Below, one piece after another: positions 1 through 5,439 of a stretch of 5,460 bases of DNA (position 1 is its first letter; the number at the start of each line of letters is the position of its first letter). A program made the position numbers and the translations under genes. The notes under the pieces are model-generated. The model had not been told where the DNA came from. It saw nothing but the letters and a program-made list of their open reading frames with translations, and did no database searches. The DNA comes from Verrucomicrobiales bacterium (GTDB lineage Bacteria > Verrucomicrobiota > Verrucomicrobiia > Limisphaerales > RI-55): assembly GCA_003484235.1 (NCBI GenBank), contig DNDP01000385.1, positions 5,648-11,107 of the forward strand, read 5' to 3'.

Positions 1-244
1 TGTCGGAGAACAGGATCGCGGCGTCGAAGCCGAACCGGCGGATCGGTTGGAGCGTCACTTCGCAGGCGAGTTCGGGTGTCTGAACCAGTTCCAGGAAGGT
101 GTGCTTCTCCTTGAGCGCGCGGTATTCGGGCAGGGCACGGCCGGCCTGGCGCATCATCCAGACGGGCGGCCGGTCGAGCGGCTGGCAGCGCAACGCGGCA
201 GCGAGGCGGGCGCGGGACGTGGCAGGTTCAGGAGCGGTGGTCAT
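1..244 (-). CDS. hemE: uroporphyrinogen decarboxylase, N-terminal part (runs off left edge)
   Basis: HemE decarboxylates the four acetate side chains of uroporphyrinogen III to give coproporphyrinogen III, a cytosolic step of heme synthesis. Only the first 81 codons are present; the rest lies beyond base 1. The family signature is clear: PPVWMMRQAGRALPEYR at residues 26-42, ELACEVTLQP at 58-67, and AAILFSD at 75-81. R32, R36 and D81 line up with human UROD Arg37, Arg41 and Asp86 at a constant offset of five. R32 and R36 are substrate-carboxylate binders and D81 is the pyrrole-binding catalytic aspartate, so the visible active site is intact. An Ala replaces the Tyr of the usual RQAGRYLPEYR. 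The ATG at 244 gives a normal N-terminus; only a weak GAG lies upstream. It is divergent from the EVE gene, and no convincing promoter was seen in 245-470. Confidence 0.95.
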   Translation of the reverse strand, partial: MTTAPEPATSRARLAAALRCQPLDRPPVWMMRQAGRALPEYRALKEKHTFLELVQTPELACEVTLQPIRRFGFDAAILFSD

Positions 245-442
245 TATCTCGGGCGGCGGTGAGTGAACCAGCAGACCGGGAGATTGGCCAGCGGGGAGAG
301 GCAGAAAATTTCCGTCGGCCTGCCCTGCCAGGCGGGGGGCTTGGTGTCTTCATGGGCAGGGAGCGTGTGGATCCTCCGTGGTTGCGCATTGCACTGCGAT
401 GGTTCGAAGTAACAGGCTTCCCGTGAGAATTTTCGTTGGCAG

Positions 443-456
443 GCCGGTTCGCCGGC
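443..456 (+). other. 5-bp hairpin with TTCG loop in the EVE gene leader
   Basis: GCCGG, TTCG, CCGGC is a perfect 5-bp stem with a four-base loop, ending 14 bases before the EVE-gene ATG. The loop matches the UUCG tetraloop sequence, but the closing pair is G-C rather than the especially stable C-G. There is no following T tract, so it is not a terminator. It would matter only if transcription of the EVE gene starts upstream of it, which is not shown. No convincing promoter, RNA gene or small ORF was found in the rest of the 245-470 gap. Confidence 0.3.
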
Positions 457-470
457 GACAAGGCTTGCGC

Positions 471-890
471 ATGGCAATCCAATACTGGCTGGTGAAGCAG
501 GAGCCCGAGGCCTACTCGTGGAGCGATTTTGTCGCTGAGAAGGGGACGTCCTGGACTGGCATCCGGAATTTCCAGGCCCGCAACAATCTGCGGGCGATGA
601 AGAAGGGCGACGTCGTCTTTTTCTACCACAGCGTGAGTGAGAAGCAGGTGGTGGGACTGGCCACGGTCTCGAGGGAGCATTTCCCCGATCCCACGGCCGA
701 GGAAGGTGACTGGTCGGCGGTGGAGTTGAAACCGTTCAAACCGCTGAAAACCCCGGTCTCACTGGACCAGATCAAGGCGGACAAGGTGCTTTCCGCCATG
801 CTTCTGGTACGGCATACCCGGCTCTCGACCATGCCGGTGGAGGCGGCACAGGCAAAACGGCTCCTCGAACTGGCCGAAACCCGGCTGTGA
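471..890 (+). CDS. EVE domain-containing protein
   Basis: A 139-residue protein that is essentially one EVE domain, a PUA-like fold also found in human THYN1 and proposed to bind modified bases in nucleic acids. Family motifs are present in order: WLVKQEP at residues 6-12, W28 followed by TGIRNFQARN at 29-38, KKGDVVFFYHS at 44-54, FPDPTA at 71-76 and LVRHTRLSTMPV at 112-123. Aromatic residues such as W6, W28, F50 and Y52 are of the kind that form the base-binding pocket in this family. The ATG at 471 is chosen because family members begin only a few residues before the WL.K.EP motif; the frame is open further upstream to 378, but that extension resembles nothing. No strong Shine-Dalgarno sequence precedes it. 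It is convergent with lpxD across a 68-base gap. The substrate is unknown. Confidence 0.9.
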   Translation: MAIQYWLVKQEPEAYSWSDFVAEKGTSWTGIRNFQARNNLRAMKKGDVVFFYHSVSEKQVVGLATVSREHFPDPTAEEGDWSAVELKPFKPLKTPVSLDQIKADKVLSAMLLVRHTRLSTMPVEAAQAKRLLELAETRL

Positions 891-958
891 GCCCGTGCCC
901 GGCCGCGTTGGCGGGCGAAGCTTGCTGGCGATTTGCCTGAGCCGGACGGTGCGGTTTC
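891..958. other. convergent intergenic gap, weak hairpins, no clear terminator
   Basis: The gap separates the stop codons of the EVE gene (plus) and lpxD (minus), where a bidirectional terminator would be expected. GCCCG at 897-901 can pair with CGGGC at 912-916 (10-base loop). Alternatively CCGC at 903-906 pairs with GCGG at 911-914. Neither is followed by a run of T on either strand, so this is not a classical intrinsic terminator. Rho-dependent or factor-assisted termination is possible. Confidence 0.35.
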
Positions 959-1999
959 CTAGCGGCGGTCGGAGTCGCCGCGCGGACTCTTCCCGCGCAC
1001 CCAGTGTTCGAGCTCGGAAACGCGCTTGAGCAGGCGGGGCAGCTGGTTGATGGCGAGGAGCACCCGCTTGGTCTTGCGGTCGGGTTGGGCCGGCGAGCCA
1101 AACCACTTTTCGCCGTCGGGGATGTCGTGCATGACGCCGGACTGGGCCGCAATCTGCGCGTGGTCCCCGATCTTCAGATGGCCGGCTATCCCCACCTGGC
1201 CGCCGATCTGCGTGTGGTTTCCGACGCGCGTGCTGCCCGCCACCCCCACCTGCGCGATGATGATGACGTGCTCGCCGATCTGCACGTTGTGCGCGACCTG
1301 CACCAGGTTGTCGATCTTGCTCCCCCGGCCAATGACTGTCGGTCCCAGGGTGCCACGATCAATAGTCACGTTGGCGCCGATCTCGACGTCGTCATGGATG
1401 ATGACGTTGCCAACCTGGGGGACTTTTCGGTGCTCCGTCTTGTCGAACACGTAGCCGAACCCGTCGGATCCGATGACCGTTCCGGCATGGACGGCCACGC
1501 GATTCCCCAACTGGCAGCGGTGATACACCGTGACTCCAGGATGAAGCACACATTCCTCGCCGAGCACGGCATTGGGTCCCAGGGTGACCCGTGGGTGAAG
1601 GATGGAGCGGGGCCCGATGACGCATTGGTCGCCAATGACGCAGTGCGCCCCGACATGCACCGAGGAATCCACCCGGGCTGACTTGGCAATCACTGCCGTA
1701 GGATGAATGCCCGGTTCGACCGTCGGCTCGGGAAAGAAAAGGGGGAGCGCTTGTGCAAAGGCGATCCGGGAATTCTGCACTCGGATCAAGGTTTTCCTGG
1801 CGGACGGATATTCCTGGTCCACCAGCACGGCGGCGGCCTCCGTGGCTTCAGCCTTGGCGAAAAAGGAGGCGTTTTCGGCGAAGGTCAAATCTCCGGGCTT
1901 TGCGGTCGTGGCCGGGGCGAACCCCGTGAGGACGAGTTTGCCGTCTCCGATGACTTCGCCATTGAGGTGGCGGGCGATGGTTTCCGCGGTCAGTTCCAT
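959..1999 (-). CDS. lpxD: UDP-3-O-(3-hydroxyacyl)glucosamine N-acyltransferase
   Basis: LpxD transfers an (R)-3-hydroxyacyl chain from acyl carrier protein to the 2-amino group of UDP-3-O-acyl-glucosamine, the third step of lipid A synthesis, in the cytoplasm. The 346-residue length is close to the 341 of E. coli. Residues 1-100 form the uridine-binding N-terminal domain (GDLTFAEN at 36-43, typical of the family). Roughly 101-300 are left-handed beta-helix hexapeptide repeats (for example VIGDQCVIGP, QIGGQVGIAG), and 305-335 a helical tail. DNLVQVAHNVQIG at 230-242 contains H237, equivalent to E. coli catalytic His239. The ATG at 1999 is preferred over the in-frame TTG at 2011 because GGAG lies six bases before it. 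Its upstream neighbour is panD, 69 bases away on the same strand, so the two are probably one transcript. It is not next to fabZ, lpxA or lpxB, unlike in many Proteobacteria. Confidence 0.96.
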   Translation of the reverse strand: MELTAETIARHLNGEVIGDGKLVLTGFAPATTAKPGDLTFAENASFFAKAEATEAAAVLVDQEYPSARKTLIRVQNSRIAFAQALPLFFPEPTVEPGIHPTAVIAKSARVDSSVHVGAHCVIGDQCVIGPRSILHPRVTLGPNAVLGEECVLHPGVTVYHRCQLGNRVAVHAGTVIGSDGFGYVFDKTEHRKVPQVGNVIIHDDVEIGANVTIDRGTLGPTVIGRGSKIDNLVQVAHNVQIGEHVIIIAQVGVAGSTRVGNHTQIGGQVGIAGHLKIGDHAQIAAQSGVMHDIPDGEKWFGSPAQPDRKTKRVLLAINQLPRLLKRVSELEHWVRGKSPRGDSDRR

Positions 2000-2005
2000 A
2001 ACGAG

Positions 2006-2021
2006 CTCCAAGCTAATTGGA
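2006..2021 (-). promoter_or_regulatory. lpxD ribosome binding site inside a small hairpin
   Basis: On the minus strand GGAG (2009 down to 2006) is the Shine-Dalgarno sequence of lpxD, six bases before its ATG, and decides the start over the TTG at 2011. The same bases lie in a perfect 5-bp stem, TCCAA (2021-2017) with TTGGA (2011-2007), around a TTAGC loop. The stem covers three of the four Shine-Dalgarno bases. The RBS is well supported; regulation by the weak hairpin is inference. Confidence 0.6.
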
Positions 2022-2068
2022 TTGCCGAGTCACGACGCCAAAGCGCCGGAACGCCGCCCTGCCCGCCG

Positions 2069-2431
2069 TCAGATGCCGCGTTCGTTGACGATCGCATTCT
2101 TGTCTCCGAGCACGATCACCCGGGGCTGCCAATGGGCGACGACGGCCTGGTCGACCAGCGTGTAGCTCATGATGGTCAACCGGTCGCCGATCTTGCCCAG
2201 CAGTGCGGCCGCTCCGTTCAGTTCGATGGCTCGGGAACCTCGCGGTCCCGGAATGGCATAGGTCTCGAAACGCTGACCGTTTGCCATGTTGCTGCACAGG
2301 ATCCGTTCGTAGGGCAGCAGGCCCACCCGGTCCATCAGGTCGAGGTCGATGGTCAGGCTTCCTTCGTAATCCACGCTGCCGGCCGTAATGGCGGCCCGGT
2401 GGATCTTGGACTTGAGCAGATGCACTTGCAT
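2069..2431 (-). CDS. panD: aspartate 1-decarboxylase proenzyme
   Basis: PanD converts L-aspartate to beta-alanine, the precursor of pantothenate and coenzyme A. It is made as a pi-protein that cleaves itself to create a pyruvoyl cofactor. The 120-residue product (126 in E. coli) keeps E. coli numbering exactly. Cleavage would fall between G24 and S25 in DYEGS; K9, H11 and Y22 lie in the beta chain; R54 (substrate carboxylate) and Y58 (proton donor) are present, and N72 starts the conserved NGAAA. All residues for self-processing and catalysis are there, so it should be active. The ATG at 2431 is fixed by this alignment although no Shine-Dalgarno sequence precedes it; the frame stays open upstream to 2809 but that part is not PanD-like. 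It is the first gene of a likely panD-lpxD transcript and divergent from the serine hydrolase. Whether a maturation factor like PanM is needed cannot be told here. Confidence 0.96.
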   Translation of the reverse strand: MQVHLLKSKIHRAAITAGSVDYEGSLTIDLDLMDRVGLLPYERILCSNMANGQRFETYAIPGPRGSRAIELNGAAALLGKIGDRLTIMSYTLVDQAVVAHWQPRVIVLGDKNAIVNERGI

Positions 2432-2437
2432 GGAGAC

Positions 2438-2463
2438 AAAAAAACGCGTGCCGCGGTCGGCGT
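2438..2463 (-). promoter_or_regulatory. GC-rich hairpin plus T7 tract in the panD leader (attenuator-like)
   Basis: Just before the panD ATG the minus strand reads a GC-rich block and then seven T (2444-2438). GCCG (2461-2458) can pair with CGGC (2453-2450) around ACCG. Alternatively ACGC (2463-2460) pairs with GCGT (2447-2444), directly abutting the T run. This resembles a small intrinsic terminator or attenuator; the U-rich stretch could instead be an S1-type ribosome contact, since no Shine-Dalgarno is present. The stems are only 4 bp, so function is uncertain. Confidence 0.35.
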
Positions 2464-2504
2464 CAGCGGGTTTGGCATCGCCGTGGCGGGCACACGTGCG
2501 GTGG

Positions 2505-2532
2505 AATATAGGCCCGGGGAGGGGTAATTCAA
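2505..2532 (-). promoter_or_regulatory. predicted sigma70-type promoter for panD-lpxD
   Basis: On the minus strand TTGAAT (2532-2527, four of six matches to the -35 consensus) is followed after 16 bases by TATATT (2510-2505, five of six to the -10). Transcription would start near 2498, giving a leader of about 65 bases to the panD ATG. It is the only good match in this direction in the panD upstream region. AATTC repeats extend upstream of and into the -35. Confidence 0.55.
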
Positions 2533-2535
2533 TAT

Positions 2536-2559
2536 TGGAATTCAGCCTGGAATTCGGCG
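2536..2559. repeat. tandem 12-bp repeat (TGGAATTC-core) upstream of panD promoter
   Basis: TGGAATTCAGCC (2536-2547) is followed immediately by TGGAATTCGGCG (2548-2559), with two mismatches in 12. A further AATTC at 2526-2530 overlaps the -35 box, so AATTC cores occur at 2526, 2539 and 2551, spaced 13 and 12 bases. The phasing of roughly one helical turn next to a promoter suggests a regulator site or an A+T upstream element. No regulator is identified. Confidence 0.45.
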
Positions 2560-2624
2560 GATTCCTGCGGCTGGCGGACTTGGGTCGGACGGTGGAGCCG
2601 GCCAGAATCCCCCGTCGAGCCGGG

Positions 2625-2652
2625 GTGATGTGCGTAGGGCTGCGGGTAAAAT
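2625..2652 (+). promoter_or_regulatory. possible weak promoter for the serine hydrolase gene
   Basis: TAAAAT at 2647-2652 matches the -10 consensus at five of six positions. The best -35 partner is a poor GTGATG at 2625-2630, 16 bases upstream. Transcription would begin near 2659, just before the GGATGAGG at 2664-2671. A 5-bp hairpin, CCCCG (2610-2614) with CGGGG (2621-2625), lies just upstream. An alternative -10-like CAGAAT at 2603-2608 is weaker. Confidence 0.25.
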
Positions 2653-2696
2653 TACGCATTGTCGGATGAGGTCCCTTGCCCAAGACTCGCCCGATC

Positions 2697-3998
2697 ATGA
2701 AAGCCCCGGTTCCTGCGGTCTTCGTTCTGCTTGCCCCCTTCCTTGCGGCCTCCCAAACGATTGAGATCAAGCCCGCCGTGATGGTGGGTTTCGATCCGTC
2801 CCCTGGCAAAACCTACGCCATCGAAACCACGTCAAACTTCTCGGAGTGGTCGGCAGCGACCCCGGCGTTGGTGGGGCAGAGCGAGCGCGTTGGACGCTTC
2901 TTTGTCAGCGACGCGGCGCAACGGTTCTTCCGGGTTGCGCAGTCGGACGTGATTGATCTGGCCGCCGACCTCACGCCGATCCGGTCCACCCACAACCTGC
3001 CTGCGCTCGGGTGCGCGGTCGTCATGTCCAACCGCATTGTCGGCCTGGGGGTCGTCGGTGTTCGCAAGCATGGCGTGACCGAAGCGGCGACCGTTCACGA
3101 CCACTGGCACCACGGCTCGATGACCAAATCGATGACCGCGGCACTGGCCGCCCTGCTGGTGGACGAGGGGTTGATCACCTGGACCGCGAAGCTGGTGGAT
3201 CTGTTTCCCGAACACGCCGCCACCCGCCACGCCGGTTGGGGCACCGTGACGCTCGAGATGCTGCTGACCAACAGCGGCGGCGCTCCCGGGGACCTTGGAC
3301 CGAGCGGCATTTGGACGCAGCTTTGGAATCATCCAGGAACCCCGCACGAGCAAAGGCTCTTTCTGACGCAGGAGGTGACGAAACTTGCACCGCGCTTCAC
3401 GCCCGGCACCGGCTACGAATACTCGAACGCCGGTTTCGCCATGGCGGGAGCGATGCTGGAGAAAGTGACGGGCAGGACATGGGAGCAGCTGTTGTCCGAG
3501 CGGCTGTTCGCGCCGCTCGGCATGGCCACGGGCGGCTTCGGTGTGCCGGCCACGCCCCGGCACATCGATCATCCCTGGGGACACACCTTCTCGGGAGCCA
3601 CGCCGTCGCCGATTGCGCCCGGCACTTCCGCTGACAACCCGCCCGGCATCGGGCCGGCGGGAACCGTCAACTGCAGCCTGATCGATTTCGCCCGATATGC
3701 CGCCTTTCAGCTGGCTGGCGCGCGGGGCGAGAACACCTTGTTGCAGCCGGCCTCGCATCAGAAGCTCTTCACGCCGGCAAATGCCAGCTACGCCATGGGA
3801 TGGATCGTCGCGGACCGGTCTTGGGGTGGCGGCACGGTCTACAATCACACCGGTTCCAACACCCAGTGGTTTACCAATGTCTGGATCGCACCGAACAGGA
3901 ACTGGGCGGTCGTGGTCGTCACCAACATCGGCGGCAATGCTGCCTTCACCGCCACCGACGCCGTCGTCGGCGCGATGATCGCGAAGTTTATTCCGTAG
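2697..3998 (+). CDS. exported beta-lactamase-family serine hydrolase (esterase/peptidase-like)
   Basis: A secreted serine hydrolase of the class C beta-lactamase/DD-peptidase fold (Pfam Beta-lactamase type), 433 residues from this start. Residues 1-19 look like a signal peptide (K2, then a hydrophobic core ending AAS before Q20). Residues 22-82 form a small extra domain (YAIETTSNFSEW at 40-51, RFFRV at 76-80) resembling modules in secreted verrucomicrobial proteins. The catalytic domain follows: S141-M-T-K144 is the SxxK nucleophile and base, Y242-S-N244 the YxN motif, and H384-T-G386 replaces the KTG box. HTG at this place is common among esterases and peptidases of the family, so a true beta-lactamase is less likely; the substrate is unknown. 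An in-frame TTG at 2676 has a GAGG nearby (2668-2671) and would add seven residues (MPKTRPI); ATG at 2697 has no visible Shine-Dalgarno, so the start is uncertain. No terminator follows. Confidence 0.88.
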   Translation: MKAPVPAVFVLLAPFLAASQTIEIKPAVMVGFDPSPGKTYAIETTSNFSEWSAATPALVGQSERVGRFFVSDAAQRFFRVAQSDVIDLAADLTPIRSTHNLPALGCAVVMSNRIVGLGVVGVRKHGVTEAATVHDHWHHGSMTKSMTAALAALLVDEGLITWTAKLVDLFPEHAATRHAGWGTVTLEMLLTNSGGAPGDLGPSGIWTQLWNHPGTPHEQRLFLTQEVTKLAPRFTPGTGYEYSNAGFAMAGAMLEKVTGRTWEQLLSERLFAPLGMATGGFGVPATPRHIDHPWGHTFSGATPSPIAPGTSADNPPGIGPAGTVNCSLIDFARYAAFQLAGARGENTLLQPASHQKLFTPANASYAMGWIVADRSWGGGTVYNHTGSNTQWFTNVWIAPNRNWAVVVVTNIGGNAAFTATDAVVGAMIAKFIP

Positions 3999-4239
3999 CA
4001 TGTGTGGTTGCGGCGGCGCTCCGAATCGTCCTCGTCGTCGTCCTCGTTCTCGAATGTCGCCGGGGCGAGGGTTTCATCGATATTGAGGCGGAAGTTTGTG
4101 CCGAATACGAGGACGGCGAATGCTGTGCGCGCGTGGAGGCCAACCGGGTGTTCGCCGCCATTGACCACGACCATCGTGCTTCCTATCATCCCGGCGTTAC
4201 CGACCTCACACATTTGATCCTCAACTCACGTACACCCTT
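3999..4239. other. intergenic region with TCG-rich low-complexity tract
   Basis: The 241 bases between the hydrolase stop and the oxidoreductase start hold a hexamer-like tract at 4025-4052 built from TCGTCC, TCGTCG and TCGTTC units and flanked by CGAAT at 4022-4026 and 4051-4055. A clear promoter follows at 4161-4189. On the minus strand an ORF starts at 4213, with GAGG five bases upstream, and runs 122 codons into the hydrolase 3' end; on that strand the tract reads as an acidic ENEDDDEDDS run. I do not call it a gene. No intrinsic terminator for the hydrolase was found. Confidence 0.5.
4161..4189 (+). promoter_or_regulatory. predicted strong sigma70-type promoter for the Gfo/Idh/MocA gene
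   Basis: TTGACC at 4161-4166 and TATCAT at 4184-4189 each match five of six consensus positions and are separated by the optimal 17 bases. Transcription would start near 4196, giving a leader of about 44 bases to the ATG at 4240. This is the best promoter match noticed in the window and implies that the oxidoreductase is transcribed independently of the hydrolase. Confidence 0.65.
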
Positions 4240-5400
4240 ATGAGCAGAAAAATTCGCTACGGCATGGTGGGCGGCGGACGCGGCGCGTTCATCGGCGCGG
4301 TCCATCGCATCGCCGCCGCCATGGACCAGCAGATCGAACTCGTCTGCGGCGCGTTCTCGTCCGATCCCCGGAAATCCCGCGCCAGCGGCAAGGATCTCTT
4401 TCTTCCGCCGAAGCGCTGTTACGGCAGCTTCGAGGAGATGATCGAGAAGGAGGCCGCGCTGCCCGAGAGCGAGCGGATGGACTTCGTTTCGATCGTCACG
4501 CCGAACCACATGCACTTTCCGCCGGCCAAGATGGCGCTCGAACACGGCTTCCACGTGTTGAGCGACAAGCCGGCGACCTTCAATCTCGCCGAGGCCAAGG
4601 CGCTGGAAAAGGTCATCAAGCAGTCCAAGTGTCTCTACGGGCTCACGCACAACTACACCGGTTACCCGCTGGTGAAGCAGGCCCGCGACATGATCAAGGA
4701 CGGCAAGCTCGGCAAGATCCGCAAGGTCGTCGTCGAGTATCCGCAGGGCTGGCTGGCGACGCGCCTCGAGGAATCCGGCCAGAAGCAGGCCTCGTGGCGC
4801 ACCGACCCGAAACGCTCCGGCGCGGCCGGCAGCATCGGCGACATCGGCACCCACGCCGAGAACCTCGCCGAATACATCACCGGCCTGAAGATCAAGGAAC
4901 TTGCCGCCGACATCACCGCCTTCGTCAAGGGTCGCAAGCTCGACGACGACGGCAACGTGCTGCTGCGTTTCCAGGGCGGCGCCAAGGGCATCCTGCATTG
5001 TTCGCAGATTTCCGTCGGCGAGGAGAACAACCTGAACATCCGCGTCTACGGCGAACTCGGCGGACTCGAATGGCACCAGAACGAACCGAACACCATGCTC
5101 GTGAAGTGGCTCGACCAGCCGATGCAAGTCTATCGCACGGCCAATGGCTACCTCGGCGCCAACGCCGCCGCCGCGACCCGCACGCCGCCGTCGCATCCGG
5201 AGGGGTACTTGGAGGCGTTTGCGAACATCTACAAGAACTTCGCCAACCACATCCGCGCCAAGCATGAGCGCCGGAAGCTCGACAAGAACGATCCCGCGCT
5301 CGATTACCCGAAGATCGCCGACGGCATCCGCGGCATGGCTTTCATCGAGGCGGTGGTGAAATCCTCCAAGGCCAACGCCCGCTGGACGACGCTGAAGTAG
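4240..5400 (+). CDS. Gfo/Idh/MocA family NAD(P)-dependent oxidoreductase
   Basis: A 386-residue cytosolic dehydrogenase of the family that oxidises or reduces sugars, inositols and related polyols with NAD(P). Residues 5-20 are the first Rossmann strand and glycine loop (YGMVGGGRGAFIG at 7-19). VSIVTPNHMH at 83-92 is the conserved cofactor-side TPN.xH motif, and D109-K110-P111 is the family's EKP motif with Asp for Glu; K110 is the expected catalytic lysine. The C-terminal substrate domain begins near 135 and carries GDIGTH at 200-205, where D201 and H205 are the usual substrate/proton-relay residues. Length is typical. The ATG at 4240 places the glycine loop where the family has it, but the leader has no Shine-Dalgarno sequence. 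Exact substrate cannot be assigned. It has its own promoter and no same-strand partner in the window. A long antisense ORF here is a codon-bias shadow. Confidence 0.93.
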   Translation: MSRKIRYGMVGGGRGAFIGAVHRIAAAMDQQIELVCGAFSSDPRKSRASGKDLFLPPKRCYGSFEEMIEKEAALPESERMDFVSIVTPNHMHFPPAKMALEHGFHVLSDKPATFNLAEAKALEKVIKQSKCLYGLTHNYTGYPLVKQARDMIKDGKLGKIRKVVVEYPQGWLATRLEESGQKQASWRTDPKRSGAAGSIGDIGTHAENLAEYITGLKIKELAADITAFVKGRKLDDDGNVLLRFQGGAKGILHCSQISVGEENNLNIRVYGELGGLEWHQNEPNTMLVKWLDQPMQVYRTANGYLGANAAAATRTPPSHPEGYLEAFANIYKNFANHIRAKHERRKLDKNDPALDYPKIADGIRGMAFIEAVVKSSKANARWTTLK

Positions 5401-5402
5401 GA

Positions 5403-5439
5403 CTGGCGTTTTGCCCCGCACCGATCAGATCGGGGCCAG
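5403..5439. other. GC-rich hairpin-forming sequence after the oxidoreductase gene
   Basis: Three mutually competing stems lie just after the stop codon: CTGGC (5403-5407) with GCCAG (5435-5439), GCCCCG (5413-5418) with CGGGGC (5431-5436), and CCGAT (5421-5425) with ATCGG (5429-5433). No T run follows on the plus strand, so it is not a standard intrinsic terminator, but it could help end transcription or protect the 3' end. The final 20 bases of the window contain no recognisable gene. Confidence 0.35.

Noticed and set aside
399..407. GGTTCGAAG resembling a tRNA T-loop
   Set aside because: The flanking bases cannot form the T-arm stem and no acceptor, D or anticodon arm is present.
1004..1681. 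225-codon open frame on the plus strand with repeated VVxDLHV-like units
   Set aside because: The apparent repeats are the mirror of the LpxD hexapeptide repeats on the other strand.
1703..2527. 274-codon open frame on the plus strand
   Set aside because: It is antisense to the start of lpxD, all of panD and the panD promoter; both genes are certain and the frame shows no family resemblance.
2432..2809. In-frame upstream extension of panD to 246 codons
   Set aside because: PanD numbering aligns perfectly from the ATG at 2431; the extension overlaps the divergent gene and would remove the promoter and leader.
2697..3998. Antibiotic-resistance beta-lactamase
   Set aside because: The SxxK and YxN motifs are shared by esterases and peptidases; the KTG box is HTG and an extra N-terminal domain is present, so resistance is not supported.
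2832..4001. 389-codon open frame on the minus strand
   Set aside because: Antisense to the serine hydrolase, which has all catalytic motifs. The product is arginine/glycine-rich low-complexity sequence typical of a shadow frame.
4000..4213. 7-bp inverted repeat ATGTGTG/CACACAT at the edges of the intergenic region, suggestive of a small inserted element
   Set aside because: A 7-bp pair is expected by chance about once or twice in a region this size; the match does not extend and there is no flanking target duplication.
4186..5421. 411-codon open frame on the minus strand
   Set aside because: It lies antisense to the complete, motif-rich Gfo/Idh/MocA gene. Strong G/C preference at third codon positions in that gene removes stops from the opposite strand; the translation shows no recognisable motif.
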